Origin: an uncultured Flavobacteriaceae bacterium
GTDB taxonomy: Bacteria; Bacteroidota; Bacteroidia; Flavobacteriales; Flavobacteriaceae
DNA length: 64,000 bases
Assembly: GCA_905181615.1 (NCBI GenBank)
Contig: CAJIYH010000006.1
Location: 1 to 64,000 of the forward strand
Direction of reading: 5' to 3'
Below, piece by piece: positions 1 to 9,217 of the stretch. Both the position numbers and the translations under genes were made by a program. Every line of letters begins with the position of its first letter. The first letter of the stretch is position 1. Below the pieces are notes generated by a model. It was not told the DNA's origin and did not search any database. It saw only the letters and a program-made list of their open reading frames with translations.

Positions 1-1
1 T

Positions 2-1255
2 CCTATTCCAGAAGGAGCTGTCGAAGGTACAGAAGCTGAAAAAGTAACCGTTGACAATATTGTCAATAATCCAAATCCTGCATGGACACAACTTCCTGCA
101 GATTTAAAAGAAGACGATTACAATTCATTTTATCGTGAATTGTACCCAATGCAGTTTGAAGAACCCTTGTTTAATATCCACTTAAATGTAGACTACCCGT
201 TTAACTTAACCGGGATTTTATACTTTCCAAAGCTGAGTAACGACCTCAGTATTCAGAAAGACCGAATTCAACTGTACCAAAACCAAGTATTTGTAACGGA
301 TAATGTAGAAGGAATTGTGCCGGAATTTTTAACCATGTTACGTGGAGTAATTGATTCTCCAGACATTCCTCTTAACGTTTCTAGAAGTTACCTTCAAGCA
401 GATGGTGCTGTCAAAAAAATAAGCAATTACATTACTCGAAAAGTTGCTGATAAACTAGCCAGTCTTTTCAAGAAAGATAGAGCTGCTTTTGAGCAAAAGT
501 GGAATGATATTAAAGTTGTTATAGAATATGGAATGCTTTCTGAAGATAAGTTCTTTGAAAAGTCTGACAAATTTGCTCTTTACCCAACAGTAGACGGAAA
601 TTACTTTACTTTCGATGAACTTAAAGAAGCTGTCAAAGATTTACAAACAGACAAAGACGATAAACTCGTTATTCTTTATGCTTCAAATCAAGACGAGCAA
701 CACTCCTATATTGAAGCTGCAAAAGAAAAAGGATATCAAGTATTGCTCTTAGATTCTCCTATTGTCCCTCACTTGATTCAAAAACTAGAAGGTGCCAACG
801 ATAAACTTTCTTTTGCCAGGGTAGATGGTGATGCAATTGAAAACCTCATCAAAAAAGATGAAGTAACAGTTTCTAAATTATCTGATCAAGAAAAAGAAAC
901 ACTAACTCCTTTGATCGAAGCGGTAGTTCCAAAAGAAAAATACACCATTCAATTAGAAGCGCTTAGCAGCTCTCAACTTCCTTTCGTATTAACTCAGCCT
1001 GAGTTTATGCGAAGAATGAAAGAGATGCAGCAAACTGGAGGTGCAGGTAGTATGTTTGGGAATTTCCCGGAAATGCACACCCTGGTAGTTAACACCAACC
1101 ACCCGCTTGTTAGTCAAATTTTAAACACAAAAACCGAAAAGAAGAGAGAACGGCTAATTCAACAGACATTAGATTTGGCTCGATTATCTCAAAACCTTCT
1201 AAAAGGGGAAGAACTCACCCAGTTCATTGTCCGAAGTGTTGACTTAATTAAATAA
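2..1255 (+). CDS. htpG: Molecular chaperone HtpG (Hsp90 family), 5' end outside window
   Basis: Cytosolic ATP-dependent chaperone of the Hsp90 family. The reading frame is open from base 2, well before the ORF-track start, and 417 residues are visible; the family is usually a little over 600, so the N-terminal ATPase domain is cut off by the window edge. What is seen is the middle domain, with the family-typical stretch FYRELYPMQFEEPLFNIH and the RGVIDSPDIPLNVSRSYLQ segment, followed by the C-terminal dimerisation domain. The C terminus lacks the MEEVD tail, as in other bacterial HtpG. A strong terminator follows the stop. Identification is secure; only the start is unknown. Confidence 0.97.
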   Translation, partial: PIPEGAVEGTEAEKVTVDNIVNNPNPAWTQLPADLKEDDYNSFYRELYPMQFEEPLFNIHLNVDYPFNLTGILYFPKLSNDLSIQKDRIQLYQNQVFVTDNVEGIVPEFLTMLRGVIDSPDIPLNVSRSYLQADGAVKKISNYITRKVADKLASLFKKDRAAFEQKWNDIKVVIEYGMLSEDKFFEKSDKFALYPTVDGNYFTFDELKEAVKDLQTDKDDKLVILYASNQDEQHSYIEAAKEKGYQVLLLDSPIVPHLIQKLEGANDKLSFARVDGDAIENLIKKDEVTVSKLSDQEKETLTPLIEAVVPKEKYTIQLEALSSSQLPFVLTQPEFMRRMKEMQQTGGAGSMFGNFPEMHTLVVNTNHPLVSQILNTKTEKKRERLIQQTLDLARLSQNLLKGEELTQFIVRSVDLIK

Positions 1256-1265
1256 ACTTTATTCT

Positions 1266-1297
1266 AAAGGCTGTTTTTAAAAGACAGCCTTTTTTTT
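1266..1297 (+). terminator. Rho-independent terminator of htpG
   Basis: An inverted repeat AAAGGCTGT / ACAGCCTTT with a 9-base loop is followed directly by a run of eight T. It lies 10 bases after the htpG stop and ends that transcript before the GNAT gene. Confidence 0.9.
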
Positions 1298-1340
1298 AAA
1301 ACTCTTTTAACTTAGCAACATTCATTATACCCCAAAGCTG

Positions 1341-2024
1341 ATGATTAAGGAAGAATTTAAATTAGACAATCCCATATGGTACGCACTAAGCGAGACCCAT
1401 AAGGAATATGCAGTTGAATTTAATGGTTGTAAGTTTTATAAACCAGAATACAGTCCTTTTGGCGGAGTTGGAGCAGTATCTAATGAACCTTTGGCAATAG
1501 ATCAATATAGTAAGCTTACTACTAGTTTTTATATGGTTGGCGGACCACCAAAAATAAGTAAGAACACAAAAGTAATAATCCAGCTGAATGGACATCAGAT
1601 GATTAGTTACAAGCCACTTGAAGTAGAAATCAAAGAATCAATTGTAGAACTAAAATTTGAATTTCAGAAAAAAGAACTTTTCGATTTAGTCAACCTTGTG
1701 CAGCCTGGATTCATGCGAAAAAAAACAGCGGAGATGGGAACTTACTTTGGAATTTATGCCGACGGGAATTTAATTGCTGCCTCTGGAGAACGCATACAAA
1801 TGAATTCTTATTGCGAAGTAAGTGCAGTGGTTACGCATCCCAATTTTAGAAACAGAGGCTATGCAAAACAACTCTTGAAAAGGACTACTGACAAAATCTT
1901 TGCAGATAACAAAATACCAATACTCCACGTAGACCAGCGGAATCTAAACGCAATAAAGCTTTATGAGCAATTGGGTTTCATAACCAGACGTAAAATAGGG
2001 TTCTGTTTGCTAGAAACCATTTAA
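1341..2024 (+). CDS. GNAT-family N-acetyltransferase
   Basis: Predicted acyl-CoA-dependent N-acyltransferase; the substrate cannot be told from sequence. The 227 residues have a poorly conserved N-terminal half and a GNAT fold in the C-terminal half (about residues 130-225). The acetyl-CoA-binding motif A is visible as VTHPNFRNRGYAKQLL (the R/Q-x-x-G-x-G/A loop), followed by the motif B segment NLNAIKLYEQLGF. This layout is that of the FR47-like subgroup. The gene stands alone between the htpG terminator and the convergent glutamate-synthase-like gene, with 17 bases between the two stops. Family call is firm, function open. Confidence 0.85.
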   Translation: MIKEEFKLDNPIWYALSETHKEYAVEFNGCKFYKPEYSPFGGVGAVSNEPLAIDQYSKLTTSFYMVGGPPKISKNTKVIIQLNGHQMISYKPLEVEIKESIVELKFEFQKKELFDLVNLVQPGFMRKKTAEMGTYFGIYADGNLIAASGERIQMNSYCEVSAVVTHPNFRNRGYAKQLLKRTTDKIFADNKIPILHVDQRNLNAIKLYEQLGFITRRKIGFCLLETI

Positions 2025-2041
2025 AACTACCTCACATGCTT

Positions 2042-3568
2042 TTACAACAAAGCATTCTTTTCTGTATAAGGGAAAATCTCGTCATATTTTTTAATGAGGT
2101 TCATTCCAATGCGGCGATTAATGTGCTTTCGTTCTAACTTTTCGGGAGACTTAACTCCTGCAGCAGCTATTAATTCCGTAAAACTTTTGAGGGTTTTTCT
2201 GTGAAAATTTGCAACTCGAACAGACTTATCATTCACATCCAATCCGCTCATCAGAGTTTTGTCCTGAGTAGCAACTCCAACCGGACAAGAATTCGTATTA
2301 CACTCTAAGGCTTGAATACAACCAATTGCCATCATCATAGCACGAGCACAGCTAACCATATCGGCTCCTAAAGCCAAGGCGCGAGCAATATGAAATCCTG
2401 TAAATATTTTACCCGATGCTATTAATTTTATTTCATCCTTAAGACCGAAACCAACCAGCGTATCGTGAACAAAAGCAAGTCCATCGCGGAGTGGCATTCC
2501 AAGAGAATTTGAAAATTCGACCGGCGCAGCTCCTGTTCCTCCTTCACCTCCATCGACCGTTATAAAGTCTGGAGTAATACCTGTTTTGAGCATGGTTTTA
2601 CAGATGTCTATAAATTCTTGTTTTTTACCAACACACAGTTTTATACCAATGGGTTTACCGTTAGCGCGTTCACGTAATAAAGAAATAAAGTCAATTAATT
2701 CGGCTGGGTTTGAAAAAGCAGAATGACTGGGCGGAGAATGTACATCGGTATGAGGTTCAACATCTCGAATAGCGGCAATTTCTGGGGTGTTTTTGGCGGC
2801 TGGTAAAATTCCTCCATGACCTGGCTTTGCTCCTTGAGAAATTTTTATTTCTATCATTTTTACAGAATCTAAGCTTGCTTTTTCAGCAAAAGTATCGGGA
2901 CAAAAATTACCCGCTTTGGTTCGACATCCGAAATAACCTGTTCCTATTTGCCAGATCAAATCGCCTTCTGGCTCCAAATGAAAAGGACTGATCGACCCCT
3001 CTCCCGTGTTTTGTGCAAAATCTCCCATTTTAGCGCCTTTATTTAAGGCCAATACAGCGTTTTTACTCAAAGAACCATAGCTCATTGCAGAAACGTTTAA
3101 TAGACTAGCTGAATAAGGCTGAGAACAGCCTTTCCCTCCTACGGATATTCTTGGTTTGTTATTTACTTGAGATTCATCAATTGCATACATAGAATGATCC
3201 ATCCATTCATAACCTGAACGATATACATCCATTTGGGTTCCAAAAGGAACTGTATCGGTAACATCCTTGGCACGTTGATATATTAAACTTCTAAACATTC
3301 GGTTAATTGGTCGTCCTTGGGTATCTGTTTCCACAAAATACTGCATAATCTCTGGACGTATCGATTCTAATAAATATCGAAAATGCCCCAAAACAGGAAA
3401 GTTTCTAAGAATGGTTTGTCTCCTTTGTGTTAAATCATAAAACCCAATAAAAATAATAGGGCCAGTAATTATTAAACTCCATAATCCAGGTTTCCAATAG
3501 AAATAACTAGCTGCAGTAAGGAATAGAGTTAAAATGGATAAATAAATAAAACCTGTACGTACTTTCAT
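2042..3568 (-). CDS. FMN-binding glutamate synthase family protein
   Basis: Resembles the FMN-binding central domain of glutamate synthase (GltB), as a stand-alone 508-residue protein. Two hydrophobic segments lie at about residues 7-45, so the protein is probably membrane-anchored with its catalytic barrel in the cytosol. The TIM-barrel part carries the signatures GGEGGTGAAP and the cysteine motif C-x5-C-x4-C (CIQALECNTNSC) which binds a 3Fe-4S cluster in true glutamate synthases. The glutaminase domain of GltB is absent, so ammonia would have to come from elsewhere or the substrate is different. The gene is monocistronic. The family is common in flavobacteria; its physiological reaction is not established. 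Confidence 0.88.
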   Translation of the reverse strand: MKVRTGFIYLSILTLFLTAASYFYWKPGLWSLIITGPIIFIGFYDLTQRRQTILRNFPVLGHFRYLLESIRPEIMQYFVETDTQGRPINRMFRSLIYQRAKDVTDTVPFGTQMDVYRSGYEWMDHSMYAIDESQVNNKPRISVGGKGCSQPYSASLLNVSAMSYGSLSKNAVLALNKGAKMGDFAQNTGEGSISPFHLEPEGDLIWQIGTGYFGCRTKAGNFCPDTFAEKASLDSVKMIEIKISQGAKPGHGGILPAAKNTPEIAAIRDVEPHTDVHSPPSHSAFSNPAELIDFISLLRERANGKPIGIKLCVGKKQEFIDICKTMLKTGITPDFITVDGGEGGTGAAPVEFSNSLGMPLRDGLAFVHDTLVGFGLKDEIKLIASGKIFTGFHIARALALGADMVSCARAMMMAIGCIQALECNTNSCPVGVATQDKTLMSGLDVNDKSVRVANFHRKTLKSFTELIAAAGVKSPEKLERKHINRRIGMNLIKKYDEIFPYTEKNALL

Positions 3569-3703
3569 GGTGATTTAAGTTTTTTTAAATATAATAAATC
3601 CCTTCTTATGTATTCTAAATCAGTTCAAGTCATTTGATAGACTTTTTGGTACAGTATTTTTTTAACAGAAAGGAAATCATTAAAATAACTCGTATTTTTG
3701 AAA

Positions 3704-4315
3704 ATGATTGAACTTTTTTCAGACAACAATACCCCTTGGCTACCAAAACTACCAGATGCAGCGTTACGCTACTACCCTTGTTTCTGGTCAAAAAGGGAAG
3801 CTGATATGATTTTTATAAAACTACTTGATGAAATTCCTTGGAGGCAAGATCCCATTACTGTTTTCGGAAAAACCTACCCGCAACCAAGACTTACTTCTCT
3901 TCATAGTATAAATAAGGAACCCTATCGCTATTCTGGAATTCAAATGAATCCAGAGCCCATGAGTCATGAACTAATTTCTTTGCTAACTGAGATTAAAAGT
4001 GTTGAGAAGAATGAGTTTACTTCCGTGTTATTAAACCAATATCGTGACGGAAAAGACAGTAACGGATGGCATTCTGATGATGAAAAAGAACTAGGAATAA
4101 ATCCTGTAATCGCTTCTGTTAGCTTAGGGGAAGAACGATTTTTTCATCTCAAACATAAGCATGATAAATCCCAGCGGCTAAAAATTAAGCTCGAACATGG
4201 AAGTTTATTAATTATGGGAGGAGCCATGCAAACCCATTGGCAACATCAAATTGCCAAAACAAAGCGCCAAATACGCCCGCGAATTAATTTGACTTTTAGA
4301 AAAATAATATCATAG
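3704..4315 (+). CDS. AlkB-like 2-oxoglutarate/Fe(II)-dependent dioxygenase
   Basis: Predicted DNA/RNA dealkylation repair enzyme of the AlkB superfamily, which oxidatively removes alkyl groups from bases using Fe(II) and 2-oxoglutarate. The iron ligands are visible as the HxD motif in GWHSDDE (His about residue 123) and the distal His in THWQHQI; the 2-oxoglutarate-binding RxxxxxR motif appears as RPRINLTFR at the C terminus. At 203 residues it matches the short single-domain ALKBH2-like bacterial type. The track begins at TTG (3698), but the ATG two codons later is preferred here. Its last 20 bases overlap convergently the 3' end of the next lipoprotein gene. Confidence 0.9.
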   Translation: MIELFSDNNTPWLPKLPDAALRYYPCFWSKREADMIFIKLLDEIPWRQDPITVFGKTYPQPRLTSLHSINKEPYRYSGIQMNPEPMSHELISLLTEIKSVEKNEFTSVLLNQYRDGKDSNGWHSDDEKELGINPVIASVSLGEERFFHLKHKHDKSQRLKIKLEHGSLLIMGGAMQTHWQHQIAKTKRQIRPRINLTFRKIIS

Positions 4316-4934
4316 AGGTTTGGTTTTCTCCGTCATAAACAGAAGAAACAAGTGTCCATGATTTTATGATTTTAGCATGATTTGTATCTGCAGTAGCAGA
4401 TTCACTTCCTTCCATTGGATCATCTTTAGCAGCAAAATAATCGCCCTCTAGCGCATTGCAGGCATCAAAATCAGCTTCATCAGGAATGTTCAATTTAACA
4501 CTAAAAGTTGCAGAAAGATTATCACCATTGACAACAACAACTATATTAGTTAAAGTAGCTATTGTAACTTCTAATGTTCCTAAATTGAAATTTAAATCAA
4601 CACTCGAAACATTACCCGAAGCATCCTCGTTCATGTCATAAGTTCCAAAAGCAACAACGCTATAACCGTCGACAATTAAAGCCATAACGTAAGCATAGTC
4701 TGTGAATTCTATAAAATCAAATGCACAGGCATTCGATTTAGCAGAAGAATATGATCTACCGGAATTGGCAATGTCCCATTTTCCATAAATGGTTTTCTTA
4801 GCTTGGGCAACTGTTTGCTCAGCAACTGAACCTGTTGCGGTTAGGTCCGTTAGGGCTAATTCTGGAGCAGCGTCATCGTCACTACCACACGAAATAACAA
4901 ATGCAAAAGCAATAAAGTATATTAAATTTTTTAT
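4296..4934 (-). CDS. Putative outer-surface lipoprotein without an ATG/GTG/TTG start
   Basis: The ORF track begins only at 4685, but the frame is open to 4977 and the upstream part clearly encodes a lipoprotein signal peptide: a hydrophobic run ending in AFAFVISC followed by GSDDD, a textbook Bacteroidota lipobox and export signal. No ATG, GTG, TTG or CTG occurs in frame there. The best starts are ATA codons followed by AAA, at 4934 (giving IKNLIYFIAF, as if MKNL) or 4952. About 212 residues; the mature part has a GKW motif near its start, suggestive of a lipocalin-like fold but not proof. Function unknown. Either an ATA start is used, or an ATG recently mutated to ATA in an otherwise intact gene. 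Confidence 0.7.
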   Translation of the reverse strand: MKNLIYFIAFAFVISCGSDDDAAPELALTDLTATGSVAEQTVAQAKKTIYGKWDIANSGRSYSSAKSNACAFDFIEFTDYAYVMALIVDGYSVVAFGTYDMNEDASGNVSSVDLNFNLGTLEVTIATLTNIVVVVNGDNLSATFSVKLNIPDEADFDACNALEGDYFAAKDDPMEGSESATADTNHAKIIKSWTLVSSVYDGENQTSMILFF

Positions 4935-5049
4935 AAAATTATATAGTTTTATATCAAATAAGGTTTTAATTGAGATTTATTCAGGTTTTAAGAGTTTAAT
5001 TCAGAAATCAATACTTATTTTCGTAATCCAAAACATTAAAAAAATTGAA

Positions 5050-7260
5050 TTGAATAAAAGGTTTGTTTTTATATTAACGCCGTTTTTATTTTCCCAGCTA
5101 AACTATGGACAAGATTCCATGCAAGCTGAGGTGAAATTTTCAACACAAGAAATCGTGATTGATGGTTATGGAAATGAAGATGTATGGGAAAAAGCCGATA
5201 AGATTGATGACTTTTGGCAATGGTTTCCGTCGGACAAATTAAAGGCTGAACAACGAACAGTTGCAAAGTTCTTAGTTGATGATGTGAACCTATATGTTTT
5301 AATAAAATCCTATTCCAAAACCCCAGATTATATTGTCCCTTCACTTAGACGAGATTATTCCGGGGCAGGGAACGATAATGTAACTCTTATTTTAGACACT
5401 TTTATGGATGGTACAAACGGATTTATGTTTGGCACAAATCCACTAGGAGTAAAAAGAGAGTCTCTTATTTCTAACGGGGGTAATAGCTACGAAAGAGACT
5501 TTAATAAAAGTTGGGATGTTAAATGGGAAACAGAAGCTACTCAACAAGAGGGCTTTACAGTTTCTGAGATTAAAATTCCATTGAAATCAATACAATATCC
5601 AGAAGGTGCTACGCAGTGGAGGGTTAATATTTACCGTCATGATACCGACACCAAACAATGGTACACTTGGGCAAACATACCCCAAAACCAAACCATCGCT
5701 GGTTTAGCGTATGCTGGAATTCTAAATTTCGAAAAGCCTTTAACTAAATCCAGTAAAACAGTCGCACTCATTCCTTACATTGGGGGTTCTGTTCAGAAAG
5801 ACTTCGAAGCTGATACAAGTAAAAGCATATTCAACTACGGGGGTGATGCAAAACTATCTATTGGAAGCGGGATGAACTTAGATTTGACAATCAACCCTGA
5901 TTTCTCTCAAGTAGAAGTAGATGACCAAGTAATTAACTTGACCCGATTTGAAGTTACCCTCCCAGAAAAAAGACAATTCTTTATTCAAAATAGTGATTTG
6001 TTTGTGAACTTTGGAGATCGTAGAGAAGCACAACCTTTTTTCTCAAGAAGAATTGGTGTTGCAAAAGACACAACCGGAGCAACTTTTGAAAATAAAATTA
6101 TAGCAGGGGTTCGACTAAGTGGAAAAGTAAACAACAACCTTCGCCTTGGGTTTTTAAACATGCAGACCGATCAAGACCAAGCAAATCAAATTGCTTCAAA
6201 TAACAATACCGTGTTTACCTTACAACAAAAAGTATTGGATCGTTCAAATCTAAATTTCATATTTGTAAACAGGCAAACTACAGGAGATCCCGATTTTGAA
6301 CATGCACAAGATAGTTTTAATCGTGTGGTAGGAGTTGATTTTAATTTAGCCTCCAAGAGTAACAAATGGACCGGTAGGGCATTTCTTCATAACTCCTTTA
6401 GTCCAGATCAAAAAAACGATACCTACGCCTCTGGCTTAAGTATTGACTATAACGCAAGATCTCATTCTTTTTCATATGGGGGTATTCGAATAGGAGATAA
6501 TTATCAGTCTGACCTTGGGTTTATTAGAAGAACTGGAATCTTAAAAAACTACATGCGATATACCTATCGAATTTGGCTTGACTCAAAATCACTTCGATCC
6601 ATTAACCTATCTCAAACATTCTATTACATAGGGAGACCAAAAGATGATAATTTAACAACGGATCGCGGACTTTGGTCTAGTGCTGAATTTTCTTTTACAA
6701 ACCAATCGAGAATTCAATTGCGATACAGCAACCGATACACTTATCTGTTAAACTCTTTTGACCCAACCGGAAGTCTCGATGATAATCCATTGAAGGCAGA
6801 TACTGGTTATAGCTATGATGATGTTGACCTGTCATTTCGATCGGATCCAACCAGTGTATTTACGTATAATTTAAGAAGTACTTATGGAAGTTTTTATAAC
6901 GGAACTAAGCTCTCTTTTTCCACACAAATGAATTATCGTATTCAGCCCTATTTTACTGCTAGTATGCGCTTTAACTACGACAAAATAAAACTTCCAACTC
7001 ATGACCCTGTAAGCCTAATATTAGTAGGACCTAAGGTTGATATAACGTTTAATAAAAAATTATTCTGGGGTACTTTTTTCCAATACAGTTCTCAATCTGA
7101 TGTCTTTGGTATTAACTCAAGACTGCAATGGAGGTTTAGTCCTTTGTCCGATTTTTATCTAGTTTATAATGATAATTACTTTATCACAGATGCTTTTGCT
7201 ACTTTTGCACCTAAAGTGCGAAGTTTAACTTTCAAATTAACCTACTGGTTTAATAAATAA
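5050..7260 (+). CDS. DUF5916-domain outer-membrane-type protein with CBM9-like N domain
   Basis: The track starts at 4789, but residues encoded before 5050 are antisense to the neighbouring lipoprotein and look like noise. A TTG at 5050 gives a convincing signal peptide (LNKRFVFILTPFLFSQLNYGQ). The mature protein (736 residues with signal) begins with a carbohydrate-binding-family-9-like domain (DGYGNEDVWEKADKI, about residues 30-220) and continues as the DUF5916 region, rich in alternating aromatic residues and ending in aromatic/basic KLTYWFNK, consistent with an outer-membrane beta barrel. Ligand unknown. It precedes the DUF4369 lipoprotein by 11 bases and probably forms an operon with it. 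Confidence 0.85.
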   Translation: MNKRFVFILTPFLFSQLNYGQDSMQAEVKFSTQEIVIDGYGNEDVWEKADKIDDFWQWFPSDKLKAEQRTVAKFLVDDVNLYVLIKSYSKTPDYIVPSLRRDYSGAGNDNVTLILDTFMDGTNGFMFGTNPLGVKRESLISNGGNSYERDFNKSWDVKWETEATQQEGFTVSEIKIPLKSIQYPEGATQWRVNIYRHDTDTKQWYTWANIPQNQTIAGLAYAGILNFEKPLTKSSKTVALIPYIGGSVQKDFEADTSKSIFNYGGDAKLSIGSGMNLDLTINPDFSQVEVDDQVINLTRFEVTLPEKRQFFIQNSDLFVNFGDRREAQPFFSRRIGVAKDTTGATFENKIIAGVRLSGKVNNNLRLGFLNMQTDQDQANQIASNNNTVFTLQQKVLDRSNLNFIFVNRQTTGDPDFEHAQDSFNRVVGVDFNLASKSNKWTGRAFLHNSFSPDQKNDTYASGLSIDYNARSHSFSYGGIRIGDNYQSDLGFIRRTGILKNYMRYTYRIWLDSKSLRSINLSQTFYYIGRPKDDNLTTDRGLWSSAEFSFTNQSRIQLRYSNRYTYLLNSFDPTGSLDDNPLKADTGYSYDDVDLSFRSDPTSVFTYNLRSTYGSFYNGTKLSFSTQMNYRIQPYFTASMRFNYDKIKLPTHDPVSLILVGPKVDITFNKKLFWGTFFQYSSQSDVFGINSRLQWRFSPLSDFYLVYNDNYFITDAFATFAPKVRSLTFKLTYWFNK

Positions 7261-7271
7261 CATCCTGTTTT

Positions 7272-7982
7272 ATGAAAACTGTTTTTTCACTATTACTTTT
7301 AAGTTTACTGATTTCTTGTGGGACTCCAAGTAAAAAGGCAATGAATATTACTGGAACAATAGACGGCCTTAGGAAAGGTACTTTATATCTTCAGAAATTT
7401 TTAGATACTACACTGGTATCAATAGACTCTTTTACAGTTCAAAAAGACAAACCTTTCAGCCTTGGTGACGATATAGATTACCCTCAAATATATTATCTAT
7501 ACCTTGACAAAGAAGATGGAGACACCTTAAATGATCGCATTACGTTCTTTGGAGAAAAAGGAGACATCACAATCAATTCTTTATTAAAAACATTTGAAAG
7601 CAGTGCACAAATTTCAGGCTCTGAAAATCATGTTTTATGGGAAGATTATCAAGCAATGCTTAGACGTTTTAATGCTAAAAGTTTGGATCTTGTTAAAAAT
7701 TATCTTGAAGAAGATTCCTTGAGTTTAGATGTCAGAGAGGCTAAGTTTGATAAGGATTCTAAGAATTTATTGAAAAGACGTTATCTGTTTGCTCTAAACT
7801 ATGCTACCAACAATGCAGATAAAGAAATAGCGGCATATATTGGATTATACGAAATCAGTAATGTAAATCCAAAACTCTTGGATACATTGTACAGTAAAAT
7901 GTCTGAAAACGTAAAAAACTCAACCTATGGGGTTGAGTTTAATAAATTTCTTTCCTCCCTTAAGGAAGATAAAAAGGAATAA
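7272..7982 (+). CDS. DUF4369-domain lipoprotein
   Basis: 236-residue predicted lipoprotein: signal peptide with lipobox LLISC followed by GTPSKK. The segment MNITGTIDGLRKGTLYLQK at about residues 24-45 is the start of a DUF4369 domain, a beta-rich module found in Bacteroidota, usually ahead of a thioredoxin-like domain. Here no CxxC thioredoxin motif follows; the C-terminal half is helical and charged instead. Function unknown. The gene lies 11 bases after the DUF5916 gene in the same direction, so the two envelope proteins are probably co-expressed. Confidence 0.8.
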   Translation: MKTVFSLLLLSLLISCGTPSKKAMNITGTIDGLRKGTLYLQKFLDTTLVSIDSFTVQKDKPFSLGDDIDYPQIYYLYLDKEDGDTLNDRITFFGEKGDITINSLLKTFESSAQISGSENHVLWEDYQAMLRRFNAKSLDLVKNYLEEDSLSLDVREAKFDKDSKNLLKRRYLFALNYATNNADKEIAAYIGLYEISNVNPKLLDTLYSKMSENVKNSTYGVEFNKFLSSLKEDKKE

Positions 7983-7987
7983 CTTTT

Positions 7988-8260
7988 TTATTTAAGCTTA
8001 TCAATTTTTGCGGAAATAGAGGCTGAAGTTTTATTCAACTCATCTACAATTGAATTGAAGTGTTTCTTTGCTGATGTTCCTTCTTGAAAAGAATGAATTT
8101 TAATAATCAATTCATCAAATAAAATAATAGCTTCATCAATTAATTTTTCACTTTTCTTGAAATCACCTTTTGGGTTCATTAACTCCCACACATAGATTTC
8201 TTCTATTAGAGCACCAACGCTGTTATTGATATCTTTCTTAAGTTGTTTTTTACTAGCCAT
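7988..8260 (-). CDS. Small conserved helical protein of unknown function
   Basis: 90 residues, predicted all-helical and cytosolic, rich in Lys, Glu and Ile, with no signal peptide and no recognised motif (MASKKQLKKDIN at the start). It resembles short hypothetical proteins that are widespread in flavobacterial genomes, but this is from memory of the general pattern and not from a search. Its stop is 5 bases from the convergent stop of the DUF4369 gene. The gene is a plausible single-gene unit. Confidence 0.7.
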   Translation of the reverse strand: MASKKQLKKDINNSVGALIEEIYVWELMNPKGDFKKSEKLIDEAIILFDELIIKIHSFQEGTSAKKHFNSIVDELNKTSASISAKIDKLK

Positions 8261-8360
8261 AATGCTTTTTTATTTTTGGTAAAGGTATTGAAATTAAATT
8301 TGTTTTAAGAGCCTCAAATTGAAATGAAATTATCAAAACTATTCGTTTGTTATTTTCGGC

Positions 8361-8807
8361 TTACTTTAACTGTTGTAGTGCTTTCTTTATGTGGGTATCG
8401 GGCATAAGACTGCTGTGAACGTAAGAAACTTTTCCTTTTTTATCGACTACAAAAGTGATTCGCTTGGTGTATAAACCAAATAAAAATTTAGGTAACTTAA
8501 ATAAACGCTGAACTTTCTTGTCTGAATCGGCTAACAAAATAAAAGGAAGGTGATGCCTTTTTGCAAATTTCTGGTGACTTTTAACTCCATCTGAACTGAT
8601 CCCTATAACTTCTGCTCCTAATTCCAAAAACTCTTCGTAGCGATCCCTAAAGCTACAAGCCTCGGCGGTACAGCCTGGAGTTTGATCTTTGGGATAAAAA
8701 TAAACTACGACTGGCTTTTTACCAATAACGGTCCCACTATCAAAAGGCTCCCCGTGTTGGTTTAACAATTCGAATTTTGGAATACTGTCCCCTACTTTTA
8801 GACTCAT
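8361..8807 (-). CDS. bcp: Thioredoxin-dependent peroxiredoxin (PrxQ/BCP type)
   Basis: Thiol peroxidase that reduces hydrogen peroxide and organic hydroperoxides, re-reduced by thioredoxin. The 148 residues contain the PrxQ/BCP active site TPGCTAEAC, with the peroxidatic cysteine at residue 46 and the resolving cysteine five residues later (51), the arrangement of the two-Cys BCP subclass. The FRD following the motif and GISSDGVKSHQKFAKRH are also family-typical. The start overlaps the end of queD by 4 bases (ATGA type), so queD-bcp are translationally coupled and probably transcribed with idi. Confidence 0.95.
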   Translation of the reverse strand: MSLKVGDSIPKFELLNQHGEPFDSGTVIGKKPVVVYFYPKDQTPGCTAEACSFRDRYEEFLELGAEVIGISSDGVKSHQKFAKRHHLPFILLADSDKKVQRLFKLPKFLFGLYTKRITFVVDKKGKVSYVHSSLMPDTHIKKALQQLK

Positions 8808-9217
8808 AATTTTTCGGAATAAGTGACAAAGTTTCGAGGGGTTTCGTAAAGAACAACCTCCATACTTTGATCAACACTAAGGATTTTTTTTAATTTGTTG
8901 TAAATCACTACAACTATATTTTCTGCTGTTGGAATGGTATCAAAAAATTCTGGAACTTCTAAATTCAAATTTTTATGATCAAAAGCATCTTCTACTTCAG
9001 ATTTAATGTAATCTTTCAGAATCTTCATATCCATTACATAACCCGTATCCGGATCAATGGGTCCAGTTACACTAACAATTAGTTCGTAGTTATGTCCATG
9101 AAAATTAGGGTTAGAACATTTCCCAAAGACAGAGTCGTTTTTTTTATCGGTCCAGTCCTTACGATACAAACGGTGTGCCGCATTGAAATGTGCTTTTCTA
9201 CTTACAGTTACCCTCAT
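8804..9217 (-). CDS. queD: 6-carboxytetrahydropterin synthase (QueD/PTPS family)
   Basis: Converts 7,8-dihydroneopterin triphosphate to 6-carboxy-5,6,7,8-tetrahydropterin in queuosine/7-deazaguanine synthesis (or a pyruvoyl-tetrahydropterin reaction in related enzymes). 137 residues. The zinc ligands are the histidines in FNAAH near residue 16 and in FHGHNYE near residues 40-42, and the catalytic cysteine sits just before as GKCSNPNF. The acidic catalytic segment and C-terminal YETPRNFV follow the family pattern. It overlaps idi and bcp by 4 bases on each side, giving an idi-queD-bcp operon. No other queuosine gene is in the window. Confidence 0.92.
   Translation of the reverse strand: MRVTVSRKAHFNAAHRLYRKDWTDKKNDSVFGKCSNPNFHGHNYELIVSVTGPIDPDTGYVMDMKILKDYIKSEVEDAFDHKNLNLEVPEFFDTIPTAENIVVVIYNKLKKILSVDQSMEVVLYETPRNFVTYSEKL

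Noticed and set aside
4789-5049. N-terminal extension of the DUF5916 ORF in the track
   Set aside because: These codons are antisense to the lipoprotein gene, have no family resemblance, and the signal peptide starts only at the TTG at 5050.
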